A DNA stretch of 30,032 nucleotides, taken from positions 1 through 30,032 of the forward strand of contig CAKUXO010000018.1 in assembly GCA_934700385.1 (NCBI GenBank), in the 5' to 3' direction. The position numbers and the translations under genes are program-made. Source of the DNA: an uncultured Candidatus Melainabacteria bacterium. GTDB lineage: Bacteria; Cyanobacteriota; Vampirovibrionia; Gastranaerophilales; Gastranaerophilaceae. The notes below the pieces were generated by a model. It did no database searches and had not been told where the DNA came from. It saw nothing but the letters and a program-made list of their open reading frames with translations. Positions 23,852 through 30,032 of the stretch are shown piece by piece. How positions within the stretch are numbered: position 1 is the first letter of the stretch; every line of letters starts with the position of its first letter.

Positions 23852-24871
23852 CTAATAATTTAATTTCATTATTGCTTCAAAAACTTCTTCAACTTTAGGA
23901 TATTTTGTGCAAATTTGATTTTTTTTCGGACATTTTCTTTTATGACATGGCTCGCAAACATTTTGAGCGCAAGCAATATGGTTTCCAATTGGGGCATAAA
24001 GGCTTTTTGGAGTAGCACAGAAAATTGATACAATTCTAGCTGAATTTGTTGCCCAACCTAAATGAGTTGTTCCAGAATCCATTGAAACAAGGATTTTTGC
24101 TCTTTTAATAAGTTCAATTAATTCTTCAAGATTTGTTTTTCCTGCTAAATTTAAGTGTTTTGAAGAAGAAATATAATCGCAAAGTTCAAAATCATTTTTT
24201 GAACCGCTTAAAACAATTGTAAATTTATCTTCTATTTTTGAAATAAGTTTTTTCCAGTTTTCCTTATCCCAATGCTTAGTATCCCAAGTTGTTGCGGGGG
24301 CAAGAAGAATTAAAGGTTTTGTTTTATTAATATCTTTTAAAAGAAAATCAATTTTTTCTTTTGTTTCTTTTGTTGTTTCAGGCAAAGTAACAATTATCTC
24401 ATCATCATCAATTCCAAGATATTTTGCATATTTTAAATATCCTAAAACTGCGTGGGGCTCATAATTATGCCTTATTTTAGGCATAATTTCATTTCCCCCT
24501 AAAATAGAAAATTCTCTTGCGCCTTTTGCAACAATTCTTCTTTTTGCACCTGAAAAAATCATCCAAATTAAACTTTTTAAAATAAGCTGAATATCAAGGG
24601 CGATGTCAAACTTTTCTTTTCTAATTTGTTTTATTATAGATAAATATTCTAAAAAATTTTTAAAAGGGGTTTTGTTTTTCTTCCATTTTTCAATGGGCGC
24701 TAAAATAACCTTATCAACACAAGGATTATTTTTAATTAAGCTATAGCCTTTTTCACTTACAAGCCAGCTAACATGATAGCCATGTTTTTTTAAAATATTA
24801 GCTAAAGGAATTGTAAAAATTACATCTCCCATAGCGCTTAATCTAACAATTAAAACTTTTTTCTTTGGCAT
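23852..24871 (-). CDS. Glycosyltransferase family 9 (ADP-heptose:LPS heptosyltransferase-like)
   Basis: GT9 enzymes add heptose to the LPS core at the inner face of the inner membrane. The N-terminal motif RLSAMGDVIFTIP (10-22) and the donor-site motif SMDSGTTHLGWA (263-274) are characteristic. The C-terminal cysteine cluster (C306, C309, C314, C321) with KYPKVEEVFEAI is common in this family. The 339-aa length fits. The acceptor sugar is not known. The start codon overlaps the stop of the MacB-like permease (TAATG), so it is translated as part of that operon. Confidence 0.88.
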   Translation of the reverse strand: MPKKKVLIVRLSAMGDVIFTIPLANILKKHGYHVSWLVSEKGYSLIKNNPCVDKVILAPIEKWKKNKTPFKNFLEYLSIIKQIRKEKFDIALDIQLILKSLIWMIFSGAKRRIVAKGAREFSILGGNEIMPKIRHNYEPHAVLGYLKYAKYLGIDDDEIIVTLPETTKETKEKIDFLLKDINKTKPLILLAPATTWDTKHWDKENWKKLISKIEDKFTIVLSGSKNDFELCDYISSSKHLNLAGKTNLEELIELIKRAKILVSMDSGTTHLGWATNSARIVSIFCATPKSLYAPIGNHIACAQNVCEPCHKRKCPKKNQICTKYPKVEEVFEAIMKLNY

Positions 24872-26097
24872 TATTCATACCTCAAAGCGTCAATCGGATT
24901 TAAAAGAGAGGCTTTATAAGCAGGGTAATAGCCAAAACCAATTCCAACAAGCCCTGAAAATCCAAAAGAAAGTAAAATCGGCATAATGCTGATTACGATT
25001 GCTGTTTTAAAAAGAACGCCGATTAAAAGAGCGATAATTATTCCGACAATAACCCCAACTAATCCCCCTAATAAAGATAATACAAGGGCTTCAATTAAAA
25101 ATTGCGCTCTGATGTCTGCTGCTCTTGCGCCTATTGCAAGGCGAATGCCGATTTCTTTTGTTCTTTCGGTAACAGAAACTAACATAATATTCATAATCCC
25201 AATGCCACCTACAATTAATGAAACAGAAGCGATTGAGGCAAGTAAAATTGCAAAAGTTTGAACAGTTGATTTCATTTTTTCTTGAAATTCTGCGCTGTTT
25301 CTAATTTCAAAGTCGTTTTCTTGGGTTTTACCAAGGTTGTGGCGCCTTCTTAAAATGTCCTCAACATCTTTTTGAGCGATGTTTGTATCTTCTAAAGACG
25401 CAGCTTTAACTAAAATTTGATTAACAGAATTTGGAAAATCTACCCCAAAAACCTTTCTTTGAGCGGTTGTTAAAGGAATAAAAACAATGTCATCTTGGTC
25501 CATTGGTCCCATTTGACCTTTTGAAATTAGGGTTCCAATTACTTTAAAAGGAACGTTTCCAATTCTGATTGTTTTACCAATCGGGTTAATATCTCCAAAA
25601 AGCTCACTTTCAACGGTTGTACCTATAATTGCAACTTTTGCAGCATTTAATTCATCATCTTTTGAAAATGGTCTGCCTAAGCTAATTTCATAATTTTTTA
25701 CATAAAGATATGGGATTGTAATTCCATAAATTGAAGTTTGCCAGTTTTGATTACCATACATTGTTTGTTTAGATGAATTCATTACAGGGGCGACTGCTTC
25801 AACTCCTCTTGCTTGCCTTTTAATTGCAGTTGCGTCTTTTGTGGTTAAGGTCGGTTTTGTACCCATACCCATTGAAACCCCGCCTGTTTTAGCGCTGGCA
25901 GAACGGATTGTTAATAAATTAGAACCCATAGATTCCATATTTTCTTGTACTTGTTTATTAGCGCCTGAACCAATTGCAAGCATAATAATAACGGCGCTTA
26001 CGCCGATAATTATCCCAAGAGATGTTAACATAGAGCGCATTTTATTTACTTTTAAGGAATTAAGAGCTATTTTTAATGTCGATTTAAAATCAATCAT
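24871..26097 (-). CDS. MacB-type ABC transporter permease
   Basis: This is an inner-membrane component of the MacB/FtsX class, which exports or mechanically moves substrates rather than importing them. The first membrane segment lies at about 24-46 (MLTSLGIIIGVSAVIIMLAI). A large periplasmic domain of roughly 230 residues follows, then three C-terminal segments with GGIGIMNIMLVSVTERTKEI between them. The end is NPIDALRYE. A frame opens at 26124, but the ATG at 26097 overlaps the ATPase stop as ATGA and begins at the usual MIDFKSTLKIALNSL. That gives 408 aa. No MacA-type adaptor is present. The TolC-family gene is 11 kb away. Confidence 0.92.
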   Translation of the reverse strand: MIDFKSTLKIALNSLKVNKMRSMLTSLGIIIGVSAVIIMLAIGSGANKQVQENMESMGSNLLTIRSASAKTGGVSMGMGTKPTLTTKDATAIKRQARGVEAVAPVMNSSKQTMYGNQNWQTSIYGITIPYLYVKNYEISLGRPFSKDDELNAAKVAIIGTTVESELFGDINPIGKTIRIGNVPFKVIGTLISKGQMGPMDQDDIVFIPLTTAQRKVFGVDFPNSVNQILVKAASLEDTNIAQKDVEDILRRRHNLGKTQENDFEIRNSAEFQEKMKSTVQTFAILLASIASVSLIVGGIGIMNIMLVSVTERTKEIGIRLAIGARAADIRAQFLIEALVLSLLGGLVGVIVGIIIALLIGVLFKTAIVISIMPILLSFGFSGLVGIGFGYYPAYKASLLNPIDALRYE

Positions 26098-26810
26098 GTC
26101 TGCCTTGTCCTTTGTTTTTCCCACTCATCCCTTGGTAAATCAGAAACTATTTTTCCATCTTTAAAACGAATAATTCTTTTGGTATATTGAGCGATGTCGG
26201 GTTCATGGGTTACTAAAACAACAGTTTTACCCAATTTTTCATTTAAATTAACAAAAAATTCCATAACATCAATACTTGTTTTGGTGTCTAGGTTTCCTGT
26301 GGGTTCATCTGCTAGAATTAATGGCGCATCATTAACAATTGCCCTTGCAATTGCAACCCTTTGCTGTTGACCGCCTGACATTTGAGAGGGCATATTATTT
26401 TCTTTTTTATCTAAGCCGACAATTTTTAGCGCTTCCCTTGCCCTTTTATATCTTTCTTCTTCAGGAATTCCTTTATAAATCATAGGTAAACAAACGTTAT
26501 CAATAGCAGATGTTCTTGAAATTAAGTTAAAACCTTGGAAAACAAAGCCGATTTTATTATTTCTAATGTCAGATAACTCATCGCTATTTAACTTAAAAAC
26601 ATCCACCCCATCAAGATGATATTCCCCTGATGTTGGTTTATCAAGTGTACCAAGCATATTCATACAGGTTGATTTACCAGAACCCGATGTTCCCATTATA
26701 GAAACAAATTCACCTTTTTCAATTGAAAAAGATACACCATTAAGGGCATAAAATGTTTCATCCCCCATTTGATATGTTCTTATTGCGTTTTTTACTTCTA
26801 TAAGTGCCAT
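26094..26810 (-). CDS. MacB/LolD-type ABC transporter ATP-binding protein
   Basis: The ATPase powers the MacB-type permease. It has Walker A GTSGSGKST (40-48), Q-loop Q92 (FVFQGFNLI), signature MSGGQQQRVAIARA (144-157), Walker B LILADEPTG (164-172) and H-loop H202 (VTHEPD). The 238-aa length is normal. The gene has a good promoter whose -10 ends 8 nt before the ATG, so it is probably leaderless. The order is ATPase, permease, glycosyltransferase, all with overlapping junctions. Confidence 0.95.
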   Translation of the reverse strand: MALIEVKNAIRTYQMGDETFYALNGVSFSIEKGEFVSIMGTSGSGKSTCMNMLGTLDKPTSGEYHLDGVDVFKLNSDELSDIRNNKIGFVFQGFNLISRTSAIDNVCLPMIYKGIPEEERYKRAREALKIVGLDKKENNMPSQMSGGQQQRVAIARAIVNDAPLILADEPTGNLDTKTSIDVMEFFVNLNEKLGKTVVLVTHEPDIAQYTKRIIRFKDGKIVSDLPRDEWEKQRTRQT

Positions 26811-26818
26811 TTAATGCT

Positions 26819-26847
26819 ATTCTATATTAATTTTTTTCTTTTGTCAT
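26819..26847 (-). promoter_or_regulatory. Promoter of the MacB-type operon
   Basis: On the minus strand ATGACA (26842-26847) and TAGAAT (26819-26824) have a 17-nt spacer. The ATG begins 8 nt after the -10 with no Shine-Dalgarno sequence. The -35 box falls on the edge of a decayed copy of the dispersed GTCATxCTGA repeat. Confidence 0.55.
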
Positions 26848-26860
26848 GCTGAATTTAATT
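26843..26860. repeat. Decayed half-copy of the GTCATxCTGAATTTATTTCAG palindrome
   Basis: GTCATGCTGAATTTAATT matches the left arm and loop of the palindromic element at 29701-29722 (GTCATCCTGAATTTATTT) at 16 of 18 positions. The right arm (TTCAGGAT) is not recognisable here. It lies in the divergent promoter region between the ABC ATPase and the Lrp-type regulator. Confidence 0.5.
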
Positions 26861-26890
26861 GAAAAAATAATCGTTGTTCTTTTGTTTTTT

Positions 26891-26899
26891 TGTTATAAT
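26891..26899 (+). promoter_or_regulatory. Extended -10 promoter of the Lrp-type regulator
   Basis: TGTTATAAT is a perfect extended -10. The -35 region (TCGTTG, 26871-26876) is weak. The start codon is 26 nt downstream with an AGGAG site. It is back-to-back with the MacB operon promoter. Confidence 0.5.
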
Positions 26900-26924
26900 C
26901 AAAAATAATATTAGGAGAAATGAA

Positions 26925-27407
26925 ATGAAAGATGAGCTTTTATCCATCTTAGAAAAAAATAGCAGAATAGATTTTAATGAATTAGCAACTTTATTAGGTA
27001 CAACAGAAGAAAATGTCCTTAATGAAATTTCAAAACTTGAAAAAGATGGCGTGATTTGTGGATATCACACATTAATCAACTGGGAAAAAACTTCAATTGA
27101 AAAAGTTATGGCTTTAATTGAAGTAAAAGTTACCCCTCAAAGAGGACGTGGTTTTGATAAAATAGCTGAAAGAATTTATAATTATCCTGAAGTCAAAGCC
27201 GTTTATTTAATTTCAGGCGGTTATGACTTAATGGTTATTTTAGAAGAAAAATCCCTAAAAGAAATTGCAAATTTCGTTTCAGATAAACTTTCTACTCTTG
27301 ATTCTGTTTTAAGCACAGCAACACACTTTATTTTGAAAAAATATAAAGACCACGGAACCGTTTTAAATAAACAAGAAAAAGATGAACGTGAGGTGATTAC
27401 ACCATGA
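26925..27407 (+). CDS. Lrp/AsnC-family transcriptional regulator
   Basis: This is a DNA-binding regulator that usually senses amino acids. The N-terminal winged helix-turn-helix covers about 1-55 (LLSILEKNSRIDFNELATLL and NEISKLEKDGVICGYHTLI). The C-terminal RAM/AsnC effector domain covers about 65-145 (VMALIEVKVTPQ and VKAVYLISGGYDLMVIL). An in-frame extension back to 26874 exists, but AGGAG at 26913-26917 and the family N terminus favour ATG 26925 (160 aa). It overlaps the aminotransferase start as ATGA, so it probably regulates that gene and itself. The effector is unknown. Confidence 0.92.
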   Translation: MKDELLSILEKNSRIDFNELATLLGTTEENVLNEISKLEKDGVICGYHTLINWEKTSIEKVMALIEVKVTPQRGRGFDKIAERIYNYPEVKAVYLISGGYDLMVILEEKSLKEIANFVSDKLSTLDSVLSTATHFILKKYKDHGTVLNKQEKDEREVITP

Positions 27408-28585
27408 GAAACTTTCTTTCAGAAGCCGTTGTTGGAATTAAACCATCAGGAATTAGAAAATTCTTCGATCTTGTTAGCGAAATGGATGACGTTATCTCTC
27501 TTGGCGTAGGTGAGCCGGATTTTGACACCCCTTGGCATATTAGAGATGAAGGCATTTACGCTCTTGAAAGAGGTAAAACTTTTTATACTTCAAACGCTGG
27601 GCTAAAAGAATTAAGAATTGAAATTTCAAAATTTTTAAATCGTTCTTATAATTTAAACTATTGCCCTAATGATGAAATCCTTATAACTGTAGGGGGTTCA
27701 GAAGCAATTGATATTGGACTTAGAGCGGTAATTAATCCAAATGACGAAGTAATTATCCCTCAACCATCTTATGTTTCTTATGAACCTTGTGCGGTTTTAG
27801 CAGGTGCAAAGCCCGTAATAATCAACTTAAAAGAAGAAAATGAATTTAGATTAACGGCAAAAGAACTAAAAGAAGCAATAACAAATAAAACAAAAGTTTT
27901 AATTTTGCCTTTTCCAAACAACCCAACGGGTTCAATTATGGAGAAAAAAGACCTTGAAGAAATTGCAAAAGTTGTAATTGAAAATGATATTTTAGTTATG
28001 ACAGATGAAATTTATTCAGCTTTAACATATAAAGAAAAACATTATTCAATCGCTCAAATTGAGGGAATGAAAGAAAGAACAATTTATATCAATGGTTTTT
28101 CAAAAGCCTATGCAATGACAGGTTGGCGCTTGGGTTATGCTTGTGGGCCAAAAGAAATAATCAAACAAATGACCAAAATTCATCAGTTTGCAATTATGTG
28201 TGCACCAACTTCAAGCCAATATGCCGCTGTTGAAGCGGTTAAAAATGGCGATGAAGATGTTGAAACAATGCGCCAAGCATATAACCAAAGAAGAAGATTT
28301 TTAATGGATTCTTTTAAAAAAATGGGCTTACAATGCTTCGAGCCTTTTGGCGCATTTTATGTTTTTCCTTGCATTAAAGAATTTGGTTTATCAAGTGAAG
28401 ACTTTGCAACAAGATTTTTAAAAGAAGAAAAAGTTGCCCTTGTCCCTGGAACCGCCTTTGGCGATTGTGGAGAAGGATATTTAAGAATTTCTTACGCATA
28501 TTCATTGGATAATTTAAAACTCGCCTTATCTCGTCTTGAAAGATTTGTTGAAAAATTAAGAGCAGAAAAAATGGCTCTAAGGTAA
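27404..28585 (+). CDS. Class I/II pyridoxal-phosphate aminotransferase
   Basis: This is a fold-type I aminotransferase resembling aspartate, alanine or aromatic aminotransferases. It has the substrate loop LGVGEPDFDTPWHI (33-46), PNNPTG (171-176, with N174), DEIYS (201-205), the PLP lysine K234 in FSKAYAMTGWRLGY (with R242), and the C-terminal YLRISYA. The 393-aa length is standard. Coupling to an Lrp/AsnC regulator suggests control by an amino acid. The donor and acceptor pair cannot be told from sequence. Confidence 0.93.
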   Translation: MRNFLSEAVVGIKPSGIRKFFDLVSEMDDVISLGVGEPDFDTPWHIRDEGIYALERGKTFYTSNAGLKELRIEISKFLNRSYNLNYCPNDEILITVGGSEAIDIGLRAVINPNDEVIIPQPSYVSYEPCAVLAGAKPVIINLKEENEFRLTAKELKEAITNKTKVLILPFPNNPTGSIMEKKDLEEIAKVVIENDILVMTDEIYSALTYKEKHYSIAQIEGMKERTIYINGFSKAYAMTGWRLGYACGPKEIIKQMTKIHQFAIMCAPTSSQYAAVEAVKNGDEDVETMRQAYNQRRRFLMDSFKKMGLQCFEPFGAFYVFPCIKEFGLSSEDFATRFLKEEKVALVPGTAFGDCGEGYLRISYAYSLDNLKLALSRLERFVEKLRAEKMALR

Positions 28586-28591
28586 ATTTTC

Positions 28592-28620
28592 TTTACAAAA
28601 CTAGCAACTTTTCATATTCA
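28592..28620 (+). promoter_or_regulatory. Candidate promoter of the tagged membrane protein
   Basis: TTTACA (28592-28597) and TATTCA (28615-28620) have a 17-nt spacer in the 72-nt gap after the aminotransferase. The -10 is a weak match. The CTTTACAAAA 10-mer here is identical to one arm of the inverted repeat at 4537-4570. Confidence 0.3.
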
Positions 28621-28657
28621 CATGTTTTAAGATAAACGTAAAAGTAAAGGGGTAGCT

Positions 28658-29461
28658 ATGCAAATATCTAAAATCGGTAATTTTTCAAATATTTCTTATA
28701 AAGGAAATGAAACTGCACCTAAAAAAGAAAACTTTATTTCTAAAATTAAAACTAATTTAAAAAGTGAAGATTCTTTTGTATCTAAACATAAAAAAGAAAT
28801 TAAAATCGGCGCTGCAATTTTAACAGGTGCCATAGCAATAGCAGGTGCTGCCCTTTTAATTAATAAAAAAGGCGGCTCAAAAGCAGTTGAAAAAGTTACA
28901 AATGAAATAGCTAATAATGATGAAGTTTTAAACAAAGCTGAAAAAATCCAAGAAACCGTTTCTGAAAAACTTGAACCTATTGTACTTAAAACTTTAGGGG
29001 ATGTAGAGAATGGTAAAAGACAACCTATTACAATTAATATTGATGAAGCAACTGGTAAACCTGTATTACATGATATTGATTCTGCAGCTGTAGATTTAAC
29101 ATATTTTATAATAAAAACTACTGGAGGCGATACTGGGCTTGCAGGTTTGGCTTCAGAAATGAAAGAACGTGCTCCAAGAAATGGTAATATATTGCACCTT
29201 GCAACGAGCTATGCGGAAAAACATGAAAAGGTTGAACAAGCACTGGTTGATTATGATAAAGTTGTTGAATTAAAAGATAAATATTACCCCGATGTTGAGG
29301 GTTTATATGGCAGAGTAGGATTTCAAGAAGGCGGCAGAGATCGTAATATATGTAATCGTTTTCTTAAAATTGGTGACGACATGAAACAGTTTTATGATGA
29401 AAAAACTAAAACTTTTGATGATACTGGTTTAAGAGAATTTTGTAAAAATTTAGATTTATAG
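28658..29461 (+). CDS. Tagged hypothetical protein with one membrane segment, 267 aa
   Basis: Family is not recognised. The N terminus MQISKIGNFSNISYKGNE matches the tag of the two repeat proteins at 21.3-23.8 kb (key block NISYKGN, 11-17). A basic stretch (VSKHKKEIKI) leads into one hydrophobic helix at about 50-68 (GAAILTGAIAIAGAALLI), then Lys/Gly-rich residues. The remaining 195 residues are soluble and largely helical, and end FCKNLDL. The membrane helix is too far from the N terminus for a classical cleaved signal. An AGGGG ribosome-binding site precedes the ATG. A clear terminator follows, so it is probably a single-gene unit. Confidence 0.82.
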   Translation: MQISKIGNFSNISYKGNETAPKKENFISKIKTNLKSEDSFVSKHKKEIKIGAAILTGAIAIAGAALLINKKGGSKAVEKVTNEIANNDEVLNKAEKIQETVSEKLEPIVLKTLGDVENGKRQPITINIDEATGKPVLHDIDSAAVDLTYFIIKTTGGDTGLAGLASEMKERAPRNGNILHLATSYAEKHEKVEQALVDYDKVVELKDKYYPDVEGLYGRVGFQEGGRDRNICNRFLKIGDDMKQFYDEKTKTFDDTGLREFCKNLDL

Positions 29462-29504
29462 AATTTAATTTCTATCAGATTGATAAATCATTAATATTAT
29501 ACAT

Positions 29505-29532
29505 AAGCGCAAGATTTCACCTTGCGCTTTTT
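29505..29532 (+). terminator. Rho-independent terminator
   Basis: AAGCGCAAG (29505-29513) pairs perfectly with CTTGCGCTT (29521-29529) around a 7-nt loop and runs into a T tract. It ends the transcript of the tagged membrane protein. Confidence 0.88.
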
Positions 29533-29570
29533 ATATGCTTAAAGGTTGATTTTAGAACATGGCGTCTTGA

Positions 29571-29710
29571 ACCTTGAAAGCGTGAGCCGGTGCAAGAGGG
29601 CTTAGGGTGTCCACACTCAATTCTCGATTCGTCATCCTGAACCTTGAAAGCGTGAGCCGGTGCAAGAGGGCTTAGGGTGTCCACACTCAATTCTCGATTC
29701 GTCATCCTGA
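29571..29710. repeat. 70-bp tandem direct duplication
   Basis: Positions 29571-29640 and 29641-29710 are identical 70-bp units beginning ACCTTGAAAGCGTGAGCC and ending GATTCGTCATCCTGA. The bases just before the first copy (GCGTCTTGA) look like a shortened version of the same junction. GC content is 37 of 70 bases, far above the surrounding genes. It makes up part of the gene-free stretch 29462-30010. Confidence 0.95.
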
Positions 29711-29938
29711 ATTTATTTCAGGATCTGGTATGCCTCAGTGTTTACAAGGGTTTTACCCTGTTTCTTTTAATGATACTTGGTAAGATTTTGAGCTCGGCAT
29801 TCGGTAAGGACTCCGCTCTGTCCGCCAGACCGCAACGGTCTGCCGTCACGAGCTTTGCACACCTATTGCCCTCAACTTCGTTCACCAAGTGCAGTCGCAC
29901 TAAGGTTCACTCGTTTCAGGTTGCCTCCTCAGGATGAC
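29701..29938. mobile_element. Non-coding palindrome-bounded repeat element (REP/MITE-like)
   Basis: The stretch is bounded by GTCATCCTGA (29701-29710) and its exact reverse complement TCAGGATGAC (29929-29938). Just inside the left end ATCCTGAA and TTCAGGAT form a hairpin (29704-29724). Two further hairpins follow: CAGACCG-CAA-CGGTCTG (29826-29842) and AGTGC-AGTC-GCACT (29888-29901). It is richer in GC than the genes around it and holds no convincing gene. Palindromes of the GTCATCCTGAA...TTCAGGATCT type are known as dispersed intergenic repeats in diverse bacteria. No transposase or target-site duplication was recognised, so movement is inference. Confidence 0.55.
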
Positions 29939-30010
29939 AGTTTCTATAGCTTTTTGTTGGGCATACCTAATCTGCCCCCTTAAAAAGATACAATACTTGT
30001 AGGCAATAAA

Positions 30011-30032
30011 ATGTTTCCTTTGGTTTTTATTA
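30011..30032 (+). CDS. Possible start of a gene cut by the window edge
   Basis: An ATG at 30011 opens a frame reading MFPLVFI to the end of the window. TACAAT at 29989-29994 may be its -10, and TAGG precedes it as a weak ribosome-binding site. The hydrophobic start would suit a membrane or exported protein. Seven codons are too few for identification. Confidence 0.25.

Noticed and set aside
26098..26124. Nine-residue extension of the MacB-type permease
   Set aside because: The ATGA overlap at 26094-26097 is the typical coupling junction, and the family N terminus begins there.
26874..26924. Upstream extension of the Lrp-type regulator (hydrophobic start)
   Set aside because: The stretch contains the promoter's TATAAT and the ribosome-binding site of the real start at 26925.
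29517..29705. 62-aa minus-strand frame across the 70-bp duplication
   Set aside because: It contains the tandem repeat and the terminator hairpin and has no start signal.
29677..29937. 86-aa plus-strand frame reading RFVILNLFQDL near its start
   Set aside because: It is a translation of the palindromic repeat element. The composition is unlike the local genes, there is no ribosome-binding site, and it runs through three hairpins.

Overview
The window is strongly AT-rich bacterial chromosome with standard TAA/TAG/TGA stops. The cells have a Gram-negative type envelope: there is a TolC-type outer-membrane protein, an ADP-heptose:LPS-type glycosyltransferase and hexapeptide acyltransferase/PIG-L-type sugar-modification genes. 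Three proteins of otherwise unrelated sequence share a short Asn-rich N-terminal tag ending in a motif like N-I-S-[FY]-K-G-N. The AT-rich base composition, the envelope genes, the split glycine decarboxylase, a lone FliN and these tagged proteins together suggest a gut-type member of the non-photosynthetic cyanobacterial relatives (Melainabacteria/Vampirovibrionia, Gastranaerophilales-like). That placement is inference and could be wrong.

Layout. 1-2.9 kb: gcvPB, queA and rpsO on the plus strand, closed by a strong terminator. 2.96-4.5 kb: a minus-strand pair for surface-sugar modification, a PIG-L homologue without its metal ligands and a hexapeptide acyltransferase whose last codons are a (GA)18 microsatellite. 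4.6-7.4 kb: a 56-aa small ORF, a 161-aa unknown, prmC, an Hsp20 chaperone and an exported protein. 7.5-10 kb: ssb, a four-carbon acid sugar kinase-family protein and an overlapping PdxA-family dehydrogenase, ended by a bidirectional terminator. 10-12 kb (minus): zinc alcohol dehydrogenase and thioredoxin reductase. 12.1-14.6 kb: TolC-family protein and a convergent HEAT-like protein.

14.7-19.4 kb (plus): a compact housekeeping operon pyrH-frr-cdsA-rnc-rpe, followed by wecB. 19.4-20.45 kb (minus): FliN/SpoA protein overlapping a MoeB/ThiF-type E1-like enzyme. 20.6-21.3 kb: glyoxalase-family protein and a convergent, overlapping small gene. 21.3-23.8 kb (minus): two tandem tagged paralogues. 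23.85-26.8 kb (minus): MacB-type ATPase, permease and glycosyltransferase joined by ATGA and TAATG junctions. 26.9-28.6 kb (plus): Lrp/AsnC regulator translationally coupled to a class I aminotransferase. 28.7-29.5 kb: a third tagged protein, with a membrane segment. 29.46-30.03 kb: a gene-free, comparatively GC-rich repeat region (70-bp tandem duplication plus a palindrome-bounded element), then the first codons of a possible gene at the edge.

Several genes lack a Shine-Dalgarno sequence and have their ATG only 6-9 nt after a good -10 box, so leaderless transcription looks common here. No tRNA, rRNA, CRISPR array, transposase or riboswitch was recognised.
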